From assembly GCA_020746875.1 (NCBI GenBank), contig JAGTJL010000008.1:992001-1056000 (forward strand): a DNA stretch of 64,000 bases, in the 5' to 3' direction. Position 1 is the stretch's first letter; each line of letters starts with the position of its first letter. The position numbers were made by a program, and so were the translations under genes. This document shows, in pieces, positions 21,963-33,023 of the stretch. The notes under the pieces are model-generated. The model saw only the letters and a program-made list of their open reading frames with translations, was not told the DNA's origin and did no database searches. This DNA is from Rhexocercosporidium sp. MPI-PUGE-AT-0058 (Eukaryota; Ascomycota; Leotiomycetes; Helotiales).

Positions 21963-24529
21963 ATGACTGTTCTCTATTCTTTTGTTGCTTTTCTCTCACT
22001 CGCCTCGGCAGTGTCTCAATCTTCACAATCTTCAAACTTCAAGCCCCTACCTTCATCTCTTACAAGCCCAGTCAACGAGTCCTCGATTTACACAAACGAG
22101 ATTCAGGTGCAGAGACCATGAGTTACTCTCTCAAAGTCCTAAAAAATCTACTCTGACTTTCACAGCACCATCAACAAGCACAAGGCTTGAACACCTCCAT
22201 TAACCCAGATATCATCTTGAACTCTACCAAGCCAACACATCCCGAATTCTTTGTTGCTGCGGCTTGCAACGGACTACAGAGTTCCACCCCTTCAACTTTC
22301 TGGAGGGAGAACATTGCTCACAATGGAGTCACTGCTACAGTCAGTCCATCAACCCCGTAGCCGAGATTGCAGCTGAAAGTACCTTCAGTTGAACGACGAT
22401 TCCTTCAAGGTCTTCAGAAATGTTGTCAACGACTTTGGTGCTGACAGTTCCGGAACAAATGATGCATCCGGAGCCATCAACAACGCCATCAACTGTAAGT
22501 ATCCACTTCTACTCCTACCATACACGCATCCTGATCTTTTCCAGCTGGGTCCAGAAAGGGCAATGGTGTCTCTACCAGACCAGCGTACGTGTATGTCCCC
22601 GGAGGCACATACAAGATCTCAAACTCTATCAACATGCTCGTCAATACTTTTCTCGTCGGTGGCCCTCTACACATCCCCATTTTCGTCGCCGATGCATCTA
22701 TGGGGACGAAACCTGTCATCCAAGGCTTTGACAATGCCCAGCAGTCTACGAATAACTTTTACACTGGTATCCGAAATATCATAATTCGAACCACGAGCAT
22801 CAACACGGGCACGGCAGCCGTCGGCCTGAACTGGGCCGTATCACAAGGTACTTCGCTTTTTAACGTTATCTTTGACATTCCGAACTACAGTTCGCATATT
22901 GGCATCACCATGAAAGCGGTGGTGAACGGAAACAACGAAGGAGGTGGATCGGGCACCATCATCAGTGATTGCGTAAGTCTATTCTGGTCCCAAACACTTA
23001 TTTTCTAATTTTTCTAGGCTTCCAATGGCGGTGCTATTGGTATCCAACTTTCCAATCAGCAGTACAATTTCAAGGGATTGTCATTCAACGGATGCAACAC
23101 CGGTATCTACATCGACCACACCTTTGTTGGCACTTTCCAAGGCCTGACCTTCCAGAACTGCAATTACGGTGTCAATATGTCTAACGGGTACAATGTCGGA
23201 GCCATCTCGCTCATCGATTCTTCAGTATCAAGCTGCAATGCCGGCGTCTATGCGGCAGTGACCGGAAACGGCGAAGGTTCTCTCGCTATCGACAACTTCA
23301 ACTTCGGCAGCGGAGTCACTGCAGTTAAGTCCAGTAAAGACGGCAGTGCACTACTCTCGGGCTCTATTGCACCCGGCTCGACCTGGGTCATAGGTAACGC
23401 AAATCCCCAGAACTTCCAGTCTGGAAAGGTGTATCAGATCAATCGACCCACAGCTCTTCTATCTGGTGGGAAGTACTATACTAAGAAACAGCCACAATAT
23501 GAGAACTACGACGTTTCTCAGTTTATCAATGTCAAGAGTGCTTCTGGCTACACTGTTTATGGAGATAATCAACATGATGACAGTGATGCCATCAACGCAA
23601 TACTTACTGCAAATGCTGGTTGCAAGATTGTTTACTTCCCCCAAGGCATCTACAAGTAAGTCGAACCTGCCAAACCGAATATCAAAGTATATTTAGAAAC
23701 ATTGAAGCGGTACAACACTAGATTTGGGGCAATCGCTAACGAAAACAGGGTTACCCAGACAATCTACGTCCCGCCAGGATCTCGGATCATAGGCGACGTA
23801 TTCTCTGTCATAACTGGCATCGGTGCCAACTTCTACAATGCAGGCTCACCACAGCCAATTGCCCAAGTCGGTCACAGCGGTGACGTGGGGATGGACCGCA
23901 GACCACTCTATCGACGGCGGACCCAACCAAAACATTGCCACTGGTCGAGGTGCCTTGATCGAGAGTACTAAAGGAGCTTGGTTGGTCGGCACGGCATTCG
24001 AGCACAACACAATCTACCAATACAATCTCAACAAAGCACAAAATGTGTACATCGACTTACAGCAGACCGAGACTGCATATTGGCAAGGATATGGATCTCC
24101 AGAAAAAGCGCCGCAGCCTTGGACACCGGTTTCCAGCATTGGGGGTCCAAATTTTGCCAACTGTCAAAGTAGTGGCGATGGTGGCAACCCTCAGTGCTAT
24201 ATGGGCTTCGCTCAGCACATCTCGTCGCCGTCGAATATAGTCATTCATGGCTCGGCATTCTGGACATTCTTCAACGGTATGACGGATGGCTCGTACAGCC
24301 ATGCAGGGTGTGATAACCACAATAATATCTGCCAGGAGACTGCCATTATCATGATTAATAGCAACAGTCTGTTCTGGTACAATGTCCTTACCAAGAACAC
24401 TATCAATATGATCAGAGACAATGGCGTCGTCATAGCAGCTCAGTCAAATAACCCAGGCGGATGGCAGGAAGTGTTCTTGGTGTTGTGGCTGCTTATTTGA
24501 AGGACTCGGGGATTGCCGTTCACCAGTGA
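21963..24529 (+). pseudogene. GH55 exo-/endo-beta-1,3-glucanase, internal deletion and 3' frameshift
   Basis: A signal peptide (MTVLYSFVAFLSLASAVS) precedes a recognisable GH55 tandem beta-helix: FWRENIAHNG, VFRNVVNDFGADSSGTND, PGGTYKIS, then in the second half DSDAINAILTANAGCKIVYFPQGIY, VPPGSRIIGD and STKGAWLVGTAFEHNTIYQYN. Introns recognised: about 22108-22165 or slightly longer, 22338-22387, 22495-22544, 22973-23017 and 23656-23748. At about 23877-23889 the frame jumps from QVGHSGD directly to WGWTADHSID. In GH55 enzymes some 70-90 residues of the second beta-helix normally lie between, so a block is missing and the join is out of frame. Near 24466-24472 a second shift separates NNPGGW from VLGVVAAYLKDSG, the expected C-terminus, ending at TGA 24527-24529. 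The family releases glucose from beta-1,3-glucan in fungal walls; this copy should not make an active enzyme. Confidence 0.83.
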
Positions 24530-24850
24530 AGTGACTGACGAAAACTCGATGTAAAGTGGAAAAAATGCGCAAAACTAAAGTAACCTGTGTAACATTCTAA
24601 ACCGCAATCTACTGTATCCTTCTCCCAGACGCCATGCCAAAATTCAATCATGCAATAATCATCATAGTCCTTCCCATTCTCATTCGACACAAACAAGCCC
24701 CCCAAATCACGTACACCATAACTCTGAGCTATGTGCATTCCCTCGCCCTCGTTATAACAAAGCTTCTCATCCACCAATTCCGACCTGCTACAATGCGAAG
24801 TGACCGAACATCGTTAACTTTCATCCTCAATCTCAAATCGCCCGACGTAC
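24530..24850. other. Convergent 3' region, nothing coding
   Basis: A 320-bp tail-to-tail gap between the GH55 copy and the FSH1-type gene. Only short ORFs, none recognised. Confidence 0.45.
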
Positions 24851-25636
24851 TCAGTAATATCTCTGCGTCCTTCCAGCAGTCTCCCGGTACATCCTCGAAA
24901 TCTCGCCCACAATCAAAGCGGTGTCCTTTTCGGCAGTCGGCAAGCGATGACCGATATCAAACTCAATTTTCTTCGAATGCTTTTTATCGAATGAATTTCC
25001 AAACAGCGCAGCACTCTCCTCTCTCCACGGATCCTGCAATCCAACAACATGCACACTAGGAATTCTGATCAACTCACCCTTCTCCTCCGCTGTCAGCATC
25101 GATGTTAAAGGCGGACTAGTCCCATTCAAGAACACAGCAAACTTCAACAATCCCAACTTCTTCACGTCGGCCGTCTTGCTGGCTCGGATCTGCTGCTCTA
25201 AACACACTCCCGCTGCTAACTTAGCACCCTGAGAGAAACCGATGATGCCAACGAAATTTTTGTCTCTGCGCGCCAGGACGTCGGCGATCAGTTTTTTCGT
25301 CTCATCGGGCATGTCATCGGACCCGAGTTTGGTCCAGCGGTAGAACGGACCACAGCCCTCGAAGACAGGCATGACTCCAGGTCCGGGTGGGGACTCAAAC
25401 GGAGCATCTATGAAGACAAATTCAAAGGAGGCGGATAGCGCTCGCTGCAGTCGGATGGTCTGGATGTTGAAGATAGTTGAGTTGGTGCCGCCGCCGTGGA
25501 GGCACAGCAGAGCTGGTTTGGGGCCTACACCTGTGCCTGTGCCGCCGGTGGAAGATAGGACGCCGGATTGAAGAGACATTGTTTGGTAGCCTGGACTCCG
25601 AGATGCGAGAGAGTTGGGGGTTGTTAGAATTTGCAT
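24851..25636 (-). CDS. FSH1/OVCA2-type serine hydrolase
   Basis: Single exon, 261 aa, close to the usual FSH1 length. It is an alpha/beta hydrolase: strand and oxyanion region ALLCLHGGGTN, then FVFIDAPFE, nucleophile elbow GFSQGAKLA (Ser about 135), acid in GLQDPW (Asp about 202) and catalytic His in IGHRLP (about 230). FSH1 relatives are small esterases or thioesterases; some, such as LovG, release polyketides, but no polyketide synthase is near, so a housekeeping esterase is as likely. No signal peptide, so cytosolic. A second Met at residue 20 could be the true start, since the first 19 residues lie before the conserved core. Confidence 0.85.
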   Translation of the reverse strand: MQILTTPNSLASRSPGYQTMSLQSGVLSSTGGTGTGVGPKPALLCLHGGGTNSTIFNIQTIRLQRALSASFEFVFIDAPFESPPGPGVMPVFEGCGPFYRWTKLGSDDMPDETKKLIADVLARRDKNFVGIIGFSQGAKLAAGVCLEQQIRASKTADVKKLGLLKFAVFLNGTSPPLTSMLTAEEKGELIRIPSVHVVGLQDPWREESAALFGNSFDKKHSKKIEFDIGHRLPTAEKDTALIVGEISRMYRETAGRTQRYY

Positions 25637-26305
25637 GATGAAAGAAGAAGTATTGTCAAAGATAGACCGAGATAATCGGAGGTTGCACCGACTCGGCTCG
25701 GTAAATTTTGCAGGGGGGTAAGCACGACTGAAGAGATGTTCGGGAGGAAAGAATGAGGAGAGAGAATTCGGACATCGAAAGGGTTTTATTCAAATTCTGA
25801 GGATGAGTCATTTCGTTGGGATCCTCCGAGTTGGTGAAGGTAGAATCATAGAGAATTTTGTGACCGACTCCAGCTCGGCGACTTTCAGCCATGACCGAAA
25901 AACATATATGGAGTGGATTTGCGAACATTTTACGGTTTTGCTAAGATAGTGGGTAGAATCTAGACATAATATGCCTCTTGCAGTATCAATTGACCTAATA
26001 CAATTCGAATTCTTCCAATCAATGGAAACCCTAAAACCATCCAAATATCTCCAAGTGACACGTGACTAAAATATACCGCCTCCCTCTCCCATTTGCCGGC
26101 CCCTTTACGAAATAACGAAGCCTCGGAGAGTATCAATCTGGGACCAAAGAGACATAAGTTGATATATAGTTTGAAGATGGACCAAGGAACAGGTCCGAAT
26201 CTTTCGGCGACCGAAACCGTGCTCCCGAGATGCATCGCTAAATTTCGGATTCCAAACAAAGTGAAAACATCACACAATAAATTCATCTCAGATAAAAGAC
26301 ATCCA
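25637..26305. other. Intergenic, nothing recognised
   Basis: Upstream of the FSH1-type gene and downstream of the 2EXR gene. Minus ORFs of 78-108 aa have no family features. Confidence 0.45.
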
Positions 26306-27058
26306 TCATGAGTTGTGTACTTTAACCAAAGTCAGTTTGAGTTCTCCCAATTTGAGGCGCTCTTCCAATCCTGGGACAGTGCTTAGATGCTGTTCTCTGA
26401 TCCTGTCAATCGCAGCTGAAGGTTGCAAGCCCACAGTATCCACAATTCCCCCTAGCCACATTGCCCTATAATTCTTCACAAACCTACCGTAGTCCTTCTC
26501 TTCCAGCGGAGAACAAACAATTGATCTGGCAAGATCCAGATGCGGTGCTTCCAGCCCGAGCTGGATTTCCTTCAATGATGTGCAAGCAAGGACCAGGCTG
26601 TTGAAAGCGCGATGTATGCCAGCTGCCAGCAGAACTGCCTCCATTTTCTCAAGTTCTTTTTTCGATATTCTGGAGGGGAAACTGTCGATAGCGAGGGCAT
26701 TTGAGTTATGAGCTCGGCGGAAGTAGATCGTATCTCGCGCCAGATTACTGTACACGGTCGCCGGGCCATCGGGGCGATCTTCTCTCCTCTGTGGGAAGCA
26801 CAACTTGTGTGTTCTTAGTGTTATGATGCGTGATTCGGAACAGGCATGAAGCGTGGCGGGGACTGGAGTTGGTGATGTAAACCAGACGCGGAACTTGGGC
26901 ATGTCAACCACAACAACTCGTGGTTCTGCGTTTGCTGTTTCCCAGATCTTGGTCCGAAGCTCGAGTGGAAGTCTAGGAAACGGGTGGAACGTTCCGTTTG
27001 ATGTGCTACTAAGCTCCTTCAATTTTCTGATTCGAAGGCTGGACCTTGCAGGAGTCAA
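26306..27058 (-). CDS. 2EXR-domain protein
   Basis: Single exon, 250 aa. The N-terminal third carries the 2EXR signature common in Leotiomycetes and Sordariomycetes: FHPFPRLPLELRTKIWE, then PRVVVV, LHACSESR and DTIYF. The remainder is helical with no named domain. These proteins usually occur in large species-specific families, have no signal peptide and no assigned biochemistry. The frame is intact. The Met at 27058 places the domain about 24 residues in, which is normal. Confidence 0.82.
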   Translation of the reverse strand: MTPARSSLRIRKLKELSSTSNGTFHPFPRLPLELRTKIWETANAEPRVVVVDMPKFRVWFTSPTPVPATLHACSESRIITLRTHKLCFPQRREDRPDGPATVYSNLARDTIYFRRAHNSNALAIDSFPSRISKKELEKMEAVLLAAGIHRAFNSLVLACTSLKEIQLGLEAPHLDLARSIVCSPLEEKDYGRFVKNYRAMWLGGIVDTVGLQPSAAIDRIREQHLSTVPGLEERLKLGELKLTLVKVHNS

Positions 27059-29024
27059 CCTCTTAGAAAGCCTGGGGATAGTTAGCTCAGATGCCCACGA
27101 CTATGGAATATATATTGAAGCTAAGTAAACGAACTTCTTCCAACTAGAGTATCCTATGCGGCAGCTGTAAGGCTGAGTCAGAATCCATGATAGCGGCGAG
27201 GAGCAGAAGCAGAAGAAAGTTTGGAGTCAGGCAGCAGTCAGCTTCGGGAACATCAAATCAATGAAATGACTTACCCGTCCTGCAATGTGGTCGTATGTAT
27301 CATATTCACTTCCGCAAAAACTTCCGTACGCATTTTTAAGTACAGGTGATGCCGAACCAGTGGAGGTTCTATGCGTCGAAAAGCAGGTCTTGAAGATATA
27401 AGTGGGGAACATTTGGAAGCGGGGTTGACGTGCTCTGTCACTGTGCCGTAAGCGAGCATGAACCCCCCCCCCCCCCCCCCCCCCCCAAAATGCACCACAC
27501 CTTTTATCAGATGAGTAAAATGAATGTAATCCCATGTACGAAGTATTTTCTTTCGTCGCTTCTACGAGTCGTAAAGATCCCGAAAAGGGTACTATGTCCT
27601 CGCAAAGAGAGAGGCTACCATGACACTATGTCCTGCACCTGCGCCTAGACATAGATGGAAATTAACACATTGTCTTCTTGTCATTCAAACTAATCCAACC
27701 TTGAATGATGAATCTCATATCAGCTGTTAGCAGAGTTCTGATTCCTAGTCAAACTTTTGTATTTCTGGAGGACATCGGTGCCCTCTTAGCACACCTCAGA
27801 CTTCGAAAGTCGTTTGAGAGTGCTACATATTTCTTGTTACTTTGCCGCCGGGGGCCCGACACCTTGTGTGAGCAGAAGTTATCCCTTTCTCAGTGCAGTA
27901 TCTCAAATGTTTATACCGAGACGTTGCTTTGGCTCTCCGCTCAAGGTAGAGCAGCCTCTCTGGGACAAGGTCATCACGGACCATTAGAAGCGCGGTTCCA
28001 GCCAATGCTTCTAGCATGTTAGCCCCATAGAAACAATTCTACGAGCCATACTAGAGCTGGCCACATTAGCATTGTCGCATTGACATTTAGATATCCACAA
28101 ATCTCAGCCATCTTCCTTAGCCGTATTGACTTCCCAATAGGGATATCGCGAAATAATGCCTGGATTAGAAATTTCCCGTCGCAGCCGCACGGCCAAGCTC
28201 ATTCCAATTAAGCATTTTCGGCTTGGTGTACTCGCTACCCCTCGAACTTGCGTTGGGTACTCCGACAGGGGTACTGTTTTCTTATTTGGGACTAGAGGAT
28301 ATGATTGAGAGGCCACAAAGGCTGAACTTGATACGCTGTTCAAGGCGTGGATTTGGAATCGGAGGAAGAACGTGTCAATGGTAGAGACTGAACTTTTAAG
28401 ATGGCTGTAACAATCTATCTTAGCCACCTGAGAGGCCGGTCAAGTTTCCAGCGACCTCCACTTCGTGCAACTAATCTAGAGGTAATCAGGTAATCAGAAA
28501 ATTATTTCACGCTTTCTAACAATTGATGCGCCACTAAAACCCCGATCACTTCCGAGAAATCCCTATACTCTTATTGGTGCGACGGAGAAGTCAGATTTAT
28601 GCAAAGATACGGAATCACAGCGATACAGTGGGTTGTAGTGGTGTCAATGGTAGTTGGGGGCGGAAATCCCATGTCGATTTGTGTACGGAAAAGCCCAAGA
28701 ACTACCCTCACCGAGTGATCTTTATGGTCCCTGCCAGGATCTTTCCTTGTTAAAATGTCAGACAGGAAGATACCCCTGCAAATTTCTCGTGCACAGAATT
28801 GATATGATGCAGATCGGGTCCAGATTTTGGAAGTGAGCTGGCATATCAAGCAGCCGGTCAGCCGCCACCTCAGCCCTCCAAGCCACCGACAAGGACTAGA
28901 TAAAGTCCAATCTGCTCCCTAGCATTGATCTTCTTAAAATACAGAGCATCAACCACTCTGCCATTCAAAGTCCTTGGGTTCGAACACAACATCGAGAGCA
29001 GTAGCACATTGAACACCTTTGGCC
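27059..29024. other. Intergenic of about 2 kb with poly-C tract
   Basis: Apart from the homopolymer at 27463-27486 I see no structure. ORFs near 27705-28022, 28104-28427 and 28571-28849 are short and unrecognised. The last 200 bp hold the promoter of the membrane-protein gene. Confidence 0.45.
27463..27486 (+). repeat. 24-nt poly-C homopolymer
   Basis: Twenty-four consecutive C. The length is uncertain in any assembly because polymerases and base callers slip on such runs. Confidence 0.9.
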
Positions 29025-29906
29025 ATGGCAGCCCCGAACTACAATATGGTGCCGCAAACACCCACAACTCCGACGCACATGGACTATAAAGACTCGCCCG
29101 TGAAGCAAGAGTATCCCCTGAGCGTGATCCCTCAGTCACCCAACTATTTTGGTGAAGATGGCAGCACGAATCAGTCTCCAGTAATACCAATGCTCTCGGA
29201 GAAAGATAGAGTGAGCCGCTTCCCTTCTGAATTCTGCTACTTTGAGTGTTGATAGTTTTAGAAACTCAAAAGTAGAATTCGCTACCTGCGTCTCCTCTCC
29301 CGCCTTGCTGGTACCGCCATAGCTCTAACGACTGTCTCCCAAGAAGGGCAAACCATTCACACCTTCCTCACGACCCGCGACACAACGCGAGTTGGCCGCG
29401 GGCCATGGTCGAAGGAAACCGAACTCTGGTCCTCAATCATGATGTTCGCTCTCTCACTCATCACGGCCATCCTAGGGTTCGGCATTATTATCGCATACTT
29501 TTTCTCCATCAAAGCCGCCAACACCGTGGCTGGCATCCAAGGGACTATCGCCATGGTCGTAGATGTTACACACCTCGTCATTTGGATTGCAGTCGCTATC
29601 GCATACCGGGTCGCGAAGAATGGGAAGGATTTGTGGGGTTGGGCTTGTTCCCCCATTGCTCAGGATATTCAGCCGAATTTTGAGGGCATCGTGGACTTCA
29701 AGAATGTCTGCGCTCGGGGAGTAAGGATTTCCTTTCATATCTTGATCTTTCAAGTATGGTGCTAACATATCTCCTAGGAGAAAACATGGGCTCTGAGTAT
29801 AGCAAATGCAATCGTGAATGCCATTGCTGTGGGCATCCTCGTTTTGATTTTCAAGCGGTCGAAGACGAAGAAGGAGATCAAGAGACTCACAATGACGAAG
29901 GCATGA
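29025..29906 (+). CDS. Fungal four-helix membrane protein, function unknown
   Basis: Exons 29025-29210, 29262-29720 and 29778-29906 (introns 51 and 57 nt, phase 0) give 257 aa. The N-terminal 60 residues are polar and Pro/Ser-rich (cytosolic). Four hydrophobic segments follow: around LAGTAIALTTVS, MMFALSLITAILGFGIIIAYFF, MVVDVTHLVIWIAVAIAY and IANAIVNAIAVGILVLIF, then a Lys-rich tail. A GRGPWSKETELW stretch between helices 1 and 2 and DLWGWACS after helix 3 are features I associate with a widespread uncharacterised ascomycete membrane family. No transporter or enzyme motif is visible. Confidence 0.78.
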
Positions 29907-31525
29907 ATATTCTTAGAAGGTGTCGGTACAGGAGGTTGTGAGAAAAGTCGCAGAGCCCTAACTGGACTTTTGTAGTACTCCGGGGTTTATTTTAGCCAAA
30001 TTTGTGCATGGCTTGAATTGAAAGAAATTACATTGCCTGTAGCTACATCAGACTCTTAGCTTTCAATTAATCTCCCAAAAAACCAAAGTCCCCGAGTTCA
30101 TGTTCCGTGTAAGCTTGGCTCCCCAGCGTGATTGACAGTTTTTGGCCACACTCGTTCCTGGAGAAGCTGTTCGCTTAGAGAAAAGCGGGGTTAAGGGGGC
30201 AAAGATCAACAACAACAACACCACAATAAAACGTTCGCTAAGCCTAGGAATGAGCTTGAAAAACAATTACCAAGCGGAGAAGCATAAAATAGAGCAAAAT
30301 CTAAGAGGCTACCTATTTAGATCTCTAATAACCTTCAGAGTAAATCATACACAGCAACGCATCCCTGCCTCAGTTTCCAGGATTATAACATTGGCGAGTC
30401 ACAAAGCGTTGATCATAACTCTGCGGCAGCGATGGGTGAAGTAGGTACCACATCATGTCCCGGGCCGCAAGTTCAAAATGCCATTGCGGGAATAACCAAA
30501 GCCTAGAGAGGTGAGTGTCAATGGGCACGAGGTGTGATTGGACGATGGCATCTTGCCTTGTACGAGGATTCATTGCAAAGAAGCAGGAAGTGCTTTGGTA
30601 GCTCCACTACTCTCTATGACGTTCCTTATTGGATTCACATAACATCAATCGAAATCAGGGGCATGTGCTCAGGCAAATTCATGTCAGCAAAAGCCTGTTC
30701 TCAGCGCCAAGCCTTGTGAGGACTCCTTCAAGCTACGAATGTATCAATGGTGAAGGAATGACTGAGGGCACTGATTGACAGATTGCAAGAGCAAACACAT
30801 GCAACATGGCTGTGAATGGGCATCCTATCTTGACATTGATTTGTTTGTTGCCGGTCTGCGCTGGGCAGCCAAGACGAAGAAGGAGCCATGAGCAAGGCTG
30901 ATGAAGAAGATAGAAAGTAAAACGCTACACAGACCTAAAGATGCGTGGGGCAAACAGTAATGAAACAAGCTACTTTTCGGGAATTCTGATAAATTGGTGG
31001 ATTTCTGTCGACTCAACTTGGTTGCGCGTCTGTCTACAACGGCACTGCTCATTCACTCATCACGACTCTTACAGAACCAATCCGGCCAATCGAATTTGGT
31101 CACCCTCCTTGAAATGGAGAGCGACGAGTTCCTGAGCGAATCCATATAGAGCCTCCCGGCTCGAGCTGCCAATCGATATGGGCCTCCTTCATTCTGGCAC
31201 CTTTAAATGCCAATCAAATGGGTCCATTGTGAACCAAGTCACCACCCCGCTTCCAAATTTGGACTTTCTTCTTGCATCGGACGTCTTCTATACTCGTACG
31301 GCTGCGCTAACAGTCTCCTCAATCGGACAATCAGACGTTTAGCGGCTCTCTAAGTCCTATATAGTCCCTATCTTCATCCCCAGAACACTTCCTTTGCTCT
31401 TCTCCAACACCACAATTTCGGTCAATCACCACCTCTTTCTTCAGCCCTCCAAACTCTCTCCAACTCTTCAATCTTTCTCACAACTCCCCTCTTCATACCA
31501 CGTCAAACAACCCACTTTATTCATC
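29907..31525. other. Intergenic of about 1.6 kb
   Basis: No coding sequence supported. The 3' end is the promoter of the small secreted protein: a TATATAG element lies at 31358-31364, about 160 bp before its ATG, followed by a pyrimidine-rich leader. Confidence 0.5.
31358..31364 (+). promoter_or_regulatory. TATA-like element of the secreted-protein gene
   Basis: TATATAG lies 162 bp upstream of the ATG at 31526, with a CT-rich stretch between, as in many strongly expressed fungal secreted-protein genes. Confidence 0.5.
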
Positions 31526-32391
31526 ATGAAGATCACCAACATCATTCTCCACGTCGCCTTCGCCGCGATTGCCCTGCTTGCAAGCACAGTCGTTGGATCT
31601 CCAGCTGACAATTCAGTCTTCAAGACCTCTCCCTTTGAGGGTTACGCTATCGAGCCATTGGAATACTCTGGTACTTTCAACGGAGTCCAGGTCAACATGA
31701 CTGGTACCGCTGAGGTAAGAACCCATCCCCATCCCCATCTCCCTACAGGGCCTCTAACACTTCGCAGCAAATCTTCAAGGAGCTCTCCGCCAAGGACCCC
31801 GACTTTGATAGCCAGGAGCCTCGCAGCATTGAGACTGAGCTTGTTACTCGCGCTAAGGTTAGGAATTCTCCCACTTAATGTTTCTCAAACCGCTTGTATA
31901 CTATCAGAAGATACCAAAGACTTGGCAGGAGTGTCTCCCAATCCCCGGCAAACCTGATTTGAACGAGGCTGATACCGAGGCAATCTCTCATGGCATTGGC
32001 TACCTCCGCAAGATTGGTGGTACATGTGGTGTTGGTGTCCGCACTTGCGCTCGTGTTAGCTGTTCTTGGAACTCTGCAATCTTCCTCGTAAGTCAAAACC
32101 CCTTCCCCACCCTCAACATCTCCATACCTCAAGCTCTGAAGACTCATCTTGAGAGTTTTCATTTCGATACGTTGGGAATTTCCTGATCTTGAAGAGCAAA
32201 GCTGACCATTTACCCAGTGCAACGACAATCCAAACCACCTCGACGTCTCCTCCAACCAAATCGCCGACTACACCCAGGATCTCGTCAACGCCTGCGATAA
32301 GTACGTTAGCAGATGGCGCGGACATGCTTTCGGCGGCCGAATCTTCGATAACGGCGGCTGGCAAGTTGTTGTTCTCAGAGAGCAGTGCTAG
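31526..32391 (+). CDS. Small secreted cysteine-rich protein (effector-like), family unnamed
   Basis: Exons 31526-31714, 31768-31857, 31908-32087 and 32218-32391 join in frame to 210 aa. Residues 1-24 form a clear signal peptide (MKITNIILHVAFAAIALLAS, cleavage near VVGSPA). An N-terminal region with one N-glycosylation sequon (NMTG) precedes a C-terminal domain of about 115 residues with seven Cys: ECLPIPGK, GGTCGVGVRTCARVSCSW, LCNDN, NACDK and a final Cys just before the stop. The pattern of a GIGYLR helix, two central Cys strands and a C-terminal strand ending in Cys recurs in secreted fungal proteins I cannot name. Expression outside the cell is expected; host-directed or antimicrobial function is only a guess. 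Confidence 0.82.
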
Positions 32392-33023
32392 ACTGATCTT
32401 CTCGGGTTCCGGAATGGTATGCCGGGCACTGAGATCTGCTCTTTTGAGATTTTTCCTGATGACGGCAAACTTGGGCTTAGCTACTGCTCTCTCTTGATTG
32501 CTCTGCTTGGTTGTTTGTTAGCGTGGGAAACCCCGGTTGATTGAGCGTCTGTGGAATACATAGATAGACTTGATCATAATTGAGAGTTTGCCAGCATCTT
32601 TTCCTGACGCAATTGTTAATGTTATTCTTGTGACCTGAAATTTCTGGCGCGTGACGCTAGTGTTTGCTTGCTTCACCATTGAGTGCCGTGGGGAGCTTAC
32701 GGGGATGGGAGTGTCTTGAAAAATCTCCAGGGCTGGGTGAGGAAGGACAGTAACCACAGGAGGCTACGATGACAAAGGGTAGTGTTGCGTGAAAGACATA
32801 TTCCGGTCTCCTTCATAGATGACATCAGACAATCACTTGTGACCCCGCGAGTGGAGTTTGAGTACAGAGTAGATGATGGGCTTGATTGATGCCTCTTGAA
32901 ACTAGCTATTACTTTAAGCTCTAGTAGATATTATCTTCTATGCGGATGCAGTTGCAAGGTAAGAGCAACGTTGGACGATTCTTCAAGCTCAGCGCCAATC
33001 CACATCATCCTGGAGAGGCTGCC
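32392..33023. other. Convergent 3' region
   Basis: Tail-to-tail gap between the secreted-protein gene and the telobox factor. No gene or notable repeat. Confidence 0.45.
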
